Positions 53,298 to 62,943 of a stretch of DNA of 64,000 nt are shown one piece after another. The notes below the pieces were generated by a model. It saw only the letters and a list, made by a program, of their open reading frames with translations, was not told the DNA's origin and made no database searches. The stretch is from Closterium sp. NIES-65 (lineage: Eukaryota > Streptophyta > Zygnematophyceae > Desmidiales > Closteriaceae). The position numbers and the translations under genes were made by a program. Location: NCBI GenBank assembly GCA_948144175.1, contig CANXME010001258.1:2217001-2281000 (forward strand), read 5' to 3'. Positions within the stretch are counted from its first letter, which is position 1. Each line of letters begins with the position of its first letter.

Positions 53298-56200
53298 GTG
53301 CCAGGTCCCCCCCCGGTAGACCCCCTCCCCCCTCAGGGTCCTGCCCCTTCAGGTGTGTCCCAGGTAGACGCTGTTGAGCCTGTCAAGGTCGCTGGTGACT
53401 CTGGTGCTGCTGAGGGTGCTGAGCCTGGGGGTGCTGACTCTGGGGGTGCTGAGCGTGTGGGTGCTACGCCTGGGGGTGCTGAGCCTGGGGGTGCTGAGCC
53501 TGGGGGTGCTGACCCTGGGGGTGCTGAGCCTGGGGTTGCTGAGCCTGGGGGTGCTGAGCCTGGGGGTGCTCAGCCTGGGAGTGCTGAGCCTCGGGGTGCT
53601 GAGCCTGGGGGTGCTACGCCTGGGGGTGCTATGCGTGGAGGTGCTGAGCCTGGAGGTGCTGAGCCTGAGGGAGCTGGGCCTGCTCGTGTGGCGTCTGGCG
53701 GTGCTGTGCCTGGCGGTTCTCCGGGTGCTTCGTCTCGCCGGGAGCCACTCTCTCCACAGGAGCTGCGTGAGTGGTTTGCCCGGCGCTGGAGGCGAGCTGC
53801 TGGAGCTGGAGGTGCTGCGGGTACTGAAGGTTCTGCTGCTGCTGAGGGTGCTGGTGCCGCGGGTCCCGGAGGTGCTCGTACTGGGAGTACTGGAGCTGCA
53901 GGGCCTGCGGGTACTTCTGGAGTTGGAGCTGCTGCGGGTGTTGGCGCGGAGGCTACTGTTGTCGGTCCTGGAGGCGGTCCTGCTGGGGGTGCTACTGGTG
54001 CTGCTGGAGGTACTGGAGTTGGAGGTGCTGCTGGTGCTGGTGCTGCCGCTGGGGGTACTGGTGCTGTCCCTGCTGTGTCTGGAGTCGCCGCGCGGCCTCG
54101 GCCGTACTTCGTTCCGCTCCTTCAGCAGGTTCTTGGTCTCCCGCCTTCTACTAGTCCTCCTCCTCCCTTAGAGTGTCCACAACCTGTCCCGTCACAGTTA
54201 CAGTTACAGCCGGCCTCCCCACTGCCTGCTCCGTCTCCCTACACTGGTCCTACTGGAGGTCTTGCTGAGCGTCGTGAGCCTGCGTCTCGCCCTGCGTCGC
54301 CTGTCCGTGCTGCTCGCACTAGTGGTCGCGGTTCGCGTCAGCGTCCTCCTCCTATCCCTGGCACGCACCGGATGTCTCTGCGTCCATCCACTGCTCCTCT
54401 GCGTGCCCCTTTACCTTCTCCACTTGAGTCTTCTCTTCCTGCTCTTGCCGACCCGGAGTCGGACTCTCTTCGTGCTGCCAGTCCTACTGTCACGCGTCTC
54501 CTTGCTACTGTTGTCACTGTCCCTTCCTTTGAGTCCACTGCTGCGTCTGCCCTAGTTGCTGAGCTCGTCGACTTTGCTGCTCGCTGTCGCCTAGACTACA
54601 CCGCCAGTCTTGTTGCTGAGTTTGAGTCTGTCTGTCCTCCGTCCGTCGGGGGTGAGTGTGCCCTTGGCACGGACGTCCTTGAGGACAGGCAAGAGGAGTT
54701 CCAGTGTCTGGCTACTGCTTCACCTCATCTCGTGTCCGTACTGCTTACCCCTGAGGGAGACCCGGATGCACTTGACATCCCGACTCCGCGCTCTTACGCG
54801 GAGGCGATAGAGGGTCCCTACTCCTCTCAGTGGCAGGCAGCTATGGACGCAGAGATGGCTTCCTCGAAGTCCACAGGCACCTACGTTGACGAGGTTCCCC
54901 CGCCTGGGGCGAACATCGTCAGTGGCATGTGGATTTTCAGGGTGAAGCGGCCGCCGGGTTCTCCGCCTGTCTTCAAGGCGCGTTACGTGGCTCGTGGCTT
55001 CAGTCAGCGGCAGGGAGTTGACTACTTTCAGACCTTCTCTCCCACCCCGAAGATGACCACTCTTTGGGTACTGCTGCACATAGCTGCTCACCGTGACTAC
55101 GAGCTTCACTCTCTTGACTTCAGCACAGCTTTCTTGCAGGGCAGCCTGCACGAGGAGATCTGGCTGCTCCGCCCACCTGGCTTCACTGGGTCTTTTCCTC
55201 CTAGCACCCAGTGGAGCCTCCGGCGGCCAGTCTACGGTCTCCGCCAGGCACCGCGTGAGTGGCACGACACACTGAGGACTACACTTGCGGCTCTTGGGTT
55301 TGCTCCCTCTACTGCCGACCCGTCGCTGTTTCTGCGCACCGACACTTCTTTGCCGCCGTTCTACATCCTCGTGTACGTTGACGACCTGGTCTTTGCCACA
55401 GCTGACACTTCTGGACTCACCCACGTGAAGTCCGAGCTGCAGAAGAGACACACGTGCACAGACCTGGGTGAATTGCGCAGCTACCTTGGCTTGCAGATCA
55501 CCCGGGACAGAGCACGCCGCACCATTACCCTTGACTCAGTCACACATGGTGCAGCAGGTCCTTCAGCGCCTCGGCTTCACGTACTCCTCGCCTCAGGCCA
55601 CTCCTCTGCCTACTCGCCACTCGCTCTCAGCTCTGCCTTCGGATGAGTCCGTAGAGTCGAGTGGCCCGTACCCAGAGCTTGTTGGCTGCGTCATGTACCT
55701 GATGACCTGCACTCGACCTGACCTTGCATACCCTCTTAGCATTCTCGCACGCTATGTTGCTCCTGGGAGACACAGACCAGAGCACATGGCTGCAGCGAAG
55801 AGGGTGTTGCGCTTCTTGTGGAGTACGTCAGGCATGGGGCTTGTGCTTGGAGGGCAGAGTCCAGTGGTCCATACTGGGCACGTAGACGCTTCTTGGGCTG
55901 ACGACCAGGCTACGCAGCGGTCGTCACAGGGTTACACCTTCAGCCTTGGTTCCAGCTCTGTTTCGTGGCGGGCTACCCGCTCGTCTTCTGTTCTCGGCTC
56001 CAGTTGTGAGGCTGAGATCTACGCCGGGGCCATGGCTGCACAGGAGCTTCGCTGGCTCACCTACCTGCTGTCTGACCTCGGAGAGCCGCCTCGTTCTCCT
56101 CGAGTGCGGTACGTAGACAACAAGGCCATGCTGGCCTTGTGTCGAGAGCAGAGATTGGAGCACAGAACAAAGCACATTGCTCTCCGCTACTTCCTTGCTC

Positions 56201-56358
56201 GTGAGCTGCAACAGCGTGGTCAGCTGCGTCTTGCGTACGTGGCCTCTGAGGCCAACACTGCTGATATCTTCACCAAGGCGCTTGCGCCTTGTGATCATCA
56301 ACGCTTCTGTACTCAGCTGGGTCTTGTGCCTGCCTTGCCTCACTTGCTCACCTCCTGA
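53298..56358 (+). pseudogene. Element I linker, reverse transcriptase and RNase H
   Basis: PGPPPVDPLPPQGPAPSGVS leads into GAEPG pentapeptide repeats (53400-53700), LSPQELREWFARRW, Gly/Ala repeats, then SSQWQAAMDAEMAS, VPPPGANIVSGMWIFRVKR, LDFSTAFLQGSLHEEIW, VYGLRQAPREWHDTL, an intact YVDDLVFATAD and LGLQITRDRARRTITL. An extra T near 55531 shifts the frame; it resumes as TQSHMVQQVLQRLGF and continues through RNase H (VDASWADDQATQRSSQG, GSSCEAEIYAGAMAAQEL, YVDNKAMLALC, EANTADIFTKALAPCDHQRF) to TGA at 56356-56358. Apart from one frameshift it is complete. Confidence 0.92.
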
Positions 56359-56572
56359 CCTTGCTTGTACTGTTACATATATATATACACGTGCTCTTGC
56401 TTGTCTAGCCTTTTATATATATATGTACTCCTGCATGTGAACTGGCCTTGTGGCCTTGACCTTGTGCCCGGAATGTGTGGTGACTTTGTGATCCACCCTG
56501 AGCTTGCTTTGCTTTGCTTTGCTTGACTGGTCTTGTGACCCCTTGTACTCCCCCACTTTGCCTATGGGGGTG

Positions 56573-56701
56573 TGTCAGAGCATTATAGCTTATGCTTTTG
56601 TGTAGGCTGTAGTGGGGTAGCCTATATGGGGTACAACCCAATTAGGGTTAGTACTTGTACCCAACTCTTTCATAGTGCATTCATTCTCGTTCATTCTCAC
56701 A
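56573..56701 (+). repeat. Element I 3' LTR
   Basis: 129 bp, two transitions from the 5' copy. It is preceded by the 3' UTR (56359-56572) with GGCCTTGTGGCC, GGTCTTGTGACCCC and the purine tract. Confidence 0.95.
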
Positions 56702-57273
56702 GCAGGCTCCTCGCGCATGGTACCACAAGCTGGAGGAGACACTGCTGGCTGGGGGGTTCAAGAAGAGCGAGTGTGATCACAGCTTGTTCCCGCTGCAAGA
56801 GAAGGAGCAGTTTCTCATGCTCCTGGTGTATGTGGACAACATCCTGCTCTTCTCTGAGTCTTCTGCAATGATTGAGCATGTGGAGGAGATGCTGGAGATG
56901 TAGTTTAAGTGCTCCAAGATGGGAGAGGTGAAGTACTATCTGGGGATGCATGTGGAGAGGGACCTTGACAAGGGAGTGTTGAGGTTGCACCAGAGGAAGT
57001 ATTGTGAGGGGGTGGCTGAGAAGTATGGGTTGCAAGACGGAGGAAAGCTAGCCACCCCACTGCCTTCGGGGTTCACTGTGGAGCCCTGTGCTGATGAGGA
57101 GGTGGTGGGTGAGAGTGATAGGAAGCTTTTTCATTCCATGGTTTGGGCACTCAACTATGCGGCTAACCACACGCGGCCTGACATTGCCTTTGCAACATCC
57201 AGGCTTGCCAGTGTGGTTTCACGCCCCAGTCATGAGCAGCTGGAAGCGGCCAAGAAGTTGGTCCGCTATGTGA

Positions 57274-57642
57274 GTGCAACGGCAAGAGCAGAATGAGGTG
57301 GGGCAGTCCTCGTGTGAGACAGAGTACATGGCCCTGCATCATGGGGCAAAGAAGGTGGTGTGGCTGAGGCGTTTGTTGGAGGAGATTGGAGTTGGTCAGA
57401 GGGAGCCGACAATCATGTTCTGTGACAATGAGTCAGCAGTGAAGCTTGCCAAGAACGCCTGCCTTCATGGGCTGACAAAGCACATCAGGCCCAAGTGGCA
57501 CTGGGTGAGGAGGCTCCTGGACAAGGAGGTGCGACTGGAGATTGTGAAGACCCATCAGCAGGCGGCTGACATTCTCACCAAGCGTCTAGCCAAATCTGAG
57601 CATTGGAAGGGCATGAAGCTTGCTGGGATGAGTGTGCATTGA
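57274..57642 (+). pseudogene. Element H RNase H C-terminal part
   Basis: VGQSSCETEYMALHHGAKKVVWLRRLL (two parts), FCDNESAVKLAKNACLHG, TKHIRPKWHWVRRLLD and HQQAADILTKRLAKSEHW, stopping at TGA in GMSVH. The first about 60 residues of RNase H, with the first catalytic Asp (DADYAGD block), are deleted between KLVRYVSATA and this segment. Confidence 0.88.
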
Positions 57643-57699
57643 GGGTGCATGCTTGAGCTGTGGCATGTGGGATGATGTTAGGCAGCCAGAGGGGGAGTT

Positions 57700-58574
57700 T
57701 GTTATGTGATGCTATCATTTGCATTCACGTCTGTCTGCCTCCCATCACATGTTCGTGTGTTGCATGTGTGGTGTGAGCGTGTGCAAGAATTTGTGTTTTC
57801 TGTAGTTTGGATTTTCTGAGTGTGTGTGAATGTTATTTGGCTTGAGCAGATATATGAAGTGACTCCACTGCTCAAGAGCTTTCCGACGAACCAAGTATCA
57901 CTTCAATCGGAGCACGAACAAGAAAGTTACGAACGTTGGAAGTTCGTATGCTTTTGATGTTTGGTTGTGGTGGCTATGGGAAGTTGTGGGGTTGACTCCA
58001 TAAGGGGTACAGACTTTTGGGGGTTGGGAAATTCGTCAACATCACTGTAGATGCTGCCAAGTGGTTGGGAGGAGCCAAACCAGGTTGGCAAGTGTGGCCA
58101 AGTTGGGCAAGGTGGATGGCATGGGTTGGGAAAGTGACAAAAGTGAAAGTGGGGTTGCCTATGAAGAGGGGAATTGTGTGGCATGGGGTTTCCTTGGTTG
58201 GGGAATCTCTTGGGACCTTCCCTCTTGTCCTCCTCATTCCATCCCACCTGGATTATTGCTACTCAAACTCTCTTGTGTAGTAATTGTGAAATTGTGAGAC
58301 AATTGTGATTGAGTTAAGATTCGATGGCACCTTACCCCCTAGTGCGCCGAAATTCATAACTCAAGAAATACTTCATCTTATCGTACGATTCAAATTGCGA
58401 ATTGTAGCCACAGGCTAGGGCTACAACATATCTGAGTTTGATGAAGTTTTAACAGTGCATTTTGTGTCGACAGCGTTTCTTGTGAACTCGGCTTTTCTGT
58501 CCAGAAACTAGGCCCAACGATTTTGAGATATTTCGGCTCCTAATCTTCATAGACTCCGTCCTTAGTCTCTAACA
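57700..58574 (+). repeat. Element H 3' LTR
   Basis: Same 875-bp length as the 5' copy and highly similar. It is preceded by the purine tract at about 57687-57697. Confidence 0.93.
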
Positions 58575-58579
58575 CTGAG

Positions 58580-59051
58580 TCTGTTGGTGCTGAGCCTAGG
58601 GGTCCTGCGTCTACACTATGGGAGCCTCTCTCACCACAGCAGTTGCGATAGTGGTATGCTCGGCGCATTAGCCTTCGGAGTGGCGCTGCTGGAGCTAGAG
58701 GCCTAGAGCTGCTAGTGCTGGAGGAGCTGGTGGTGCTGGCACTGCTGGTCCCGGGGGTGCTCGTGCTGGTGGCTCTGGAGCTGCCGAAGCTGGTGGTGCT
58801 GCTAGTGCTGGAGATGCTGGAGGTTGTGGAGTTTCTAGAGCTGCTGGAGCTGCTAGAGCTGGTGGTGGTGCTGCTCCTAAAGGTGCTGGAGCTGCTAGTC
58901 CCGGAGGTGCTTGTATTGGAGGCACTGGATCGGCCGGAGCTGGTGGTGCTGCTGCTATTGGAGGTACTGGAGGTGCTGGAGTTGCTAGTCTCGGAGGTGC
59001 TTGTGCTGGAGGTACTGCAGGTGCTGGAGCTGCTGGTCTTAAGGGTGCTTG
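58580..59051 (+). repeat. Element G linker, right part
   Basis: Resumes after element H. Contains CCTCTCTCACCACAGCAGTTGCG (the SPQQLREWY word, with TGAGTGG changed so the motif is broken), then GCTGGTGGTGCTGCTAGTGC-type 9-12 bp repeats that match the second linker array of F. It ends at GGGTGCT where the J LTR starts. Confidence 0.8.
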
Positions 59052-59187
59052 TGTCAAACATTATATATGTTGTTGTGCTTGTTTAGGCTACAGTGGGTTA
59101 GCCTGTAGGGGGTACACAATTCTAGGGTTAGGTATTTGTACTGTTTTTCACTCTTAGTTCATTCATTCCTGTTTAGTGATTCCAACA
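59052..59187 (+). repeat. Element J 5' LTR
   Basis: TGTCAAACATTATATATG ... CCAACA, with CTACAGTGGGTTAGCC and GTAGGGGGTACAC blocks; high similarity to the element A LTR. Confidence 0.9.
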
Positions 59188-59229
59188 TGGTATAGAGCAG
59201 GTCCTTCGTAGGACCGAACTGTTAAGGGC

Positions 59230-59990
59230 CCACCACTACCTACCTACCTGCCTACCTACCTACCTACCTAGGGCGCCTAAGGCACTGACGCCCCGCCCCT
59301 AGAGGCCCCTCACGGCCCAAGTGCTTACCTCCCTAGCGGCCCCATCGACCCCTAAAAGGCCCCGAACGGCCCCGCGCTTACCTCCCTAGCGGCCCCAAAC
59401 GGCCCCGTCGGCCCCTAGTGGCCCCGTTAGGCCCCGCGCTCACCGTCCTAGCGGCCCCGTCGACCCCTAAACGGCCCCGAACGGCCCCGCACTTACCTCC
59501 CTAGCGGCCCCGTCGACCCCTAAAAGGCCCCGAACGGCCCCGCGCTTACCTCCCTAGCGGCCCCAAACGGCCACGTCGGCCCCTAGTGGCCCCGTTAGGC
59601 CCCGCGCTCACCGTCCTAGCGGCCCCGTCGACCCCTAAACGGCCCCGAACGGCCCCGCGCATACCTCCCTATCGGCCCCGTCGACCCCTAAAAGGCCCCG
59701 AACGGCCCGCGCTCACCTCCCTAAGGCCCCAAACGGCCCCGTTGGCCCCGCGCCCACCGTCCCTAGAGGCCCCGAGCGGCCTGGTACCGCCACAGCCCGG
59801 GACCGAACCGAGCCGCGCGACCGAACCGAGCCGCGCGACCCGAGCCGCGCGACCCGAGCCGAGCCGCGCGAACCCAGACGAGCCACGCGACCCGACCCGA
59901 ACCGAGCCGCCCCACCCGAGCCGCGCCGCCCTACCCGAACTGAGCCGTTGTAACTACTTCTTCTACTACTACTGCTGCTACTTCTACTGC
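59230..59990 (+). repeat. Element J leader minisatellite
   Basis: A (CTAC)n tract at about 59237-59270, then units of about 52-60 bp built on CCTCCCTAGCGGCCCC, GTCGACCCCTAAAAGGCCCC and GAACGGCCCCGCGCTTA (about 59320-59760), then GAACCGAGCCGCGC units (59800-59945). It is the reverse complement of the element A arrangement. A CTTCTACTACTACTGCTGC stretch precedes the gag ATG at 59995. Confidence 0.88.
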
Positions 59991-59994
59991 TCCT

Positions 59995-62943
59995 ATGGCT
60001 AGCCCACAGGTTCTAGTTTTTGATGCTGAGGGCCGCCCAGTGAAGTTTGACACCTCGCTAGATGACCTGCACCTCTACCTACAGCTCACAGCCAAGGATG
60101 ACATCTCACTGTACGATCACGCCCTAGGCCATGTCACTGCCCCTGCTGCTACTGCTGACAGCACTGCTCGCTCACAGTGGCAGACTCGTGATGCCCACGC
60201 TCGCTTCGCTATTCGCAACTCCCTGCCGATAGACGAACGCGAGCACTTTGGCCAGCACAAGACTGCACAGGCACTGTACACAGCTGTAGTTGCTCGCTAC
60301 TCCTCACCTGCCTCTGCCGCACTAGGCCGTCTCTCCCTCCCCTACCTGTTTCCCGACCTGGCCTCTTTTCACACAGTCGCTGACCTCATCACGCACCTCC
60401 GTACTAGCGAGGCCCGCTTCCGTGCCGCCATGCCCGCTGAGTTCCTTGCCACGCACCCCCCTCCACTCTAGCTCACTCTCTACCACCTAGTCACCCGCCT
60501 CCCTGACACACTTCGTGCTGTCAGGGACCACTTCCTAGCTCGCTGCCCCACTGAGCTCACCATTGCCCTCCTCGAGAAGGAACTGCTTGCAGCTAAGACT
60601 AGCATAGTCGCTATAGGTGCCTCTCGTGGCGACCCCCGTACCCCGTTCTTTGAGGGGTGTTCTCCTTCCCCCCTTCTTCCCTCTGTCGCCTCTGCTGCTG
60701 CTGTCGACCTTCTTGGTGCTGAGAAGGCCGGCGCTGCGTCTGCTTCGAGCGGGCGCCACAGCGGCAAGGGCAAAGGGGGCAAGGGTGGTGGTGGCGACGG
60801 CGGGGGAGGCGGCGGTGGGGGCGGTGGAGGCGGCGGGGGTGGTGGCACGACTGGGGGGAGTACTGGCAGCGGTGGGGGTGGTGGCGGCAGCGGAGGGGGA
60901 GGTGGCAGGGGCGGAGGCGGTGGTTGGGGTGGCGGTGGACGAGGCGGCGGCAGGGGTTGGGGTGGTCGAGGAGGTGGCGGCGGTGGTGGTGGCCGTGGAG
61001 GCGCTGGCGGTGGCCAGGGCCAGCAGCACACTCCTTCGCCCCAGGAGGTCCGTGAGTGGTACTCTCAGCACGGGGGTGGGGGTGGTCTTAGCTGCACGTA
61101 CGTTATTCGCACTGGTGACCGCACTGGTCAGCAGTGTGGACGACCGCACGCCACACAGCGCTGCTTCGCTCGTCTCGACGACGCTTGGCGTGTTCAGTTC
61201 CCCCAGGCCACTGAGCTGCCCCACTGGATTGATCTCCTGAAGAAGGGGATTGATATCTATGCTCTAGACTTTGATGCTATTCTATCTGCTATGTATGTGA
61301 TGTCTACTAGTGGAGAGGGTGCTTAGTACCTGTGTGTGCCGCCCGACCCGGGCATTAGGGCCAGTGCGTCTGCCGCTCCAGGTACTCGCGTGTCGGCTAC
61401 CCCAGGTGCTGGTGAGGCAGCTGCTCTAGGTGCTTGTGTGTCTGCCCCCCTTGGCACTGAGTCGACTGCAGCACTACACACCTTCACACTGGACTCAGGT
61501 GCTTCTCGCTGCTTCTTTCGTGACCGCACTGCCCTTGAGCCGCTTGCTCGGCCAGTTGCTGTCTCCCTTGCTGACCCCTCTGGGGGTCCGGTCATTGCGA
61601 CCTCTTCCACGGTCCTTCCCTGTCCTGCGGTCCCGTCGGGCACACTGTCAAGTCTCCACCTCCCCTCGTTCTCTACGAACCTGGTGGCAGGATGTGCGCT
61701 CCAGGACGGGGGTGTTCACCAGTTCACCCCTGCCTACGAGCGAGTGACACACTACACATGTGCTCGTACAGGCCGTCACTTGGCTACCTTCACTCGGCAG
61801 CCGGGGTCGGACCTGTACACACTGACCACTGAGTCCCCTCAGGTCGCTGCGTCTGCGTCTGCGTCCGCGTCAGGTCAGTTGTCGGCCCCCTGCTCGTGTT
61901 GCTCTCTGGCACACGAGACTGTCCTCTGGCACCACCGCCTTGGCCACCCGTCTGTGCAGCGGCTTCGTGCCATGCACTCCCGGTACCTTGTCTCTGGCCT
62001 GCCCAGGGTCCTTCCTCCCCTCCCACCCTCACCTGCTCCTACCTGTCTCCCCTGTGTCGAGGGACGGCAGCGCGCCGCTCCTCACTCCTCCTCGTTTCCC
62101 CCGACGACTGCTCCCTTGCAGACGCTCCACATGGACGTGTGGGGGCCAGCCCGCGTCCGTGGTCAGGGTCAGGAGAGGTACTTCCTGATAGTTGTTGACG
62201 ACTACTCGCGCTACACCACGGTCTTCCCCTTGCGCACCAAGGGTGAGGTCCCTGATGTCTTGATCCCTTGGATCCGCAGAGCCCGTCTCCAGCTCAGCGA
62301 GCGTTTCCACTCGGACTTTCCTGTCCTGCGCTTGCACTCTGACAGAGGTGGTGAGTTCTCCTCCGACCTCTTGGCAGCCTACTGTGCTGAGCACGGCATT
62401 GAGCAGTCGTTCACGCTTCCGGCCTCTCCACAGCAGAATGGGGTTGCTGAGCGCCGCATTGGCCTGGTCATGGAGGTCGCCCGTACCTCCTTGATCCATG
62501 CGGCTGCCCCCCACTTTCTGTGGCCGTTTGCGGTCCGGTACGTTGCGCATCAGCTCAACCTCTGGCCCCGTGTCTCCTTGCCGGAGACCTCGCCCACGCT
62601 GCTGTGGACGGGGGAGGTTGGTGATGCGTCGCGTTTCCGGGTCTGGGGATCTCGAGCTTTTGTCCGCGATACGTCTGCGGACAAGCTCTCCTCCCGTGCT
62701 GTTCCCTGCGTCTTCCTCGGCTTTGTCCCGGACGCGTCTGGTTGGCAGTTTTACCACGCCACCTCGCGCCGAGTCTTGCCCTCTCAGGACGTCACTTTTG
62801 ACGAGTCCGTCCCCTACTACCGTCTCTTCCCCTACCGCACTGCCCCGCTCCCCCCCCCGCCTCTCTTCCTCGCCCCAGGTGCTGCTGTTGTAGACCCCCC
62901 CCCCCCACTCTGGGTGCCGCTCCCTCAGGAGTGTCTCAGGTAG
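59995..62943 (+). pseudogene. Element J Gag, protease and integrase
   Basis: One frame with two stops. MASPQVLVFDAEGRPVKFD starts the capsid-like domain. TAG at 60469-60471 replaces Trp of PPPLWLTLYHL; then come the glycine tract, PQEVREWYSQH, a C-X13-C-X3-H-X4-C motif, and TAG at 61324-61326 (Glu in EGAEYLC). The protease LDSGASRCFFRD, pre-integrase LAHETVLWHHRLGHPS, and integrase HMDVWGPARVRG, VVDDYSRYTTVFPLRT, LHSDRGGEFSSDLL and PQQNGVAERRIG follow, all catalytic acids present. The frame slips in the C run at 62896-62908 and ends at 62943, while the linker continues in another frame. Confidence 0.92.

Larger units (their letters stand above)
49979..56701 (+). mobile_element. Copia LTR retrotransposon I, inserted in element H
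   Basis: LTRs of 129 bp at 49979-50107 and 56573-56701 (two differences by eye), duplication GCAGG at 49974-49978 and 56702-56706, perfect primer-binding site TGGTATCAGAGC (50108-50119), purine tract CTATGGGGGTG (56562-56572). Total 6723 bp. It has a leader minisatellite, a shortened gag, protease, integrase, linker repeats, RT with intact YVDD, and RNase H. Damage is limited to TGA at 51915-51917, TAG at 53172-53174 and a one-base insertion near 55531. It is the youngest and most complete pol-bearing member of the short-LTR superfamily here. Confidence 0.95.
49331..57293 (+). pseudogene. Element H reverse transcriptase, split by element I
   Basis: Part one (49331-49978): PKTLAEALSGPDAEKWKQS, ENETWELRELPPGKKAI, one extra G in GATGGGGCGC (about 49691-49700) that shifts the frame before YKSRLVAKGFQQTKGK, then MDITTAFLNGIILEELYM and LKKAIYGLKQ. 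After element I, part two (56707-57293): APRAWYHKLEETLLAGG, an active site YVDNILLF with the second Asp changed to Asn (56838-56840), a TAG at 56901-56903, YYLGMHVERDLDKGVL, and TRPDIAFATSRLA. The protein is inactive. Confidence 0.92.
45575..58574 (+). mobile_element. Tnt1-like copia retrotransposon H (contains I)
   Basis: LTRs of 875 bp at 45575-46449 and 57700-58574 (about two dozen differences by eye), duplication CTGAG at 45570-45574 and 58575-58579, and primer-binding site TGGTATCAGAGC at 46452-46463, two bases from the LTR. Purine tract AGAGGGGGAG precedes the 3' LTR. The 6.3-kb element proper carries gag, protease, integrase, RT and RNase H of the ordinary plant Tnt1 type with a CX2CX4HX4C knuckle and no repeat linker. 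Copia element I sits in its RT. It is unlike the short-LTR superfamily around it. Confidence 0.95.
42691..59051 (+). mobile_element. Copia fragment G, split by H and truncated by J
   Basis: Plus-strand copia sequence close to F: leader repeats (42695-42900), shortened gag-protease (43103 to about 43990), integrase (to about 45240), linker (45241-45574 and 58580-59051). Element H is inserted in the linker with duplication CTGAG, and J follows at 59052. Its own 5' LTR is missing. RT and RNase H, if kept, lie beyond J outside the window. It carries many stops. Confidence 0.87.

Noticed and set aside
54000..55530. Group of minus-strand frames opposite the element I RT (for example about 54720-55451)
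   Set aside because: Shadows of the highly biased sense codons; the sense strand has the full RT motif series.
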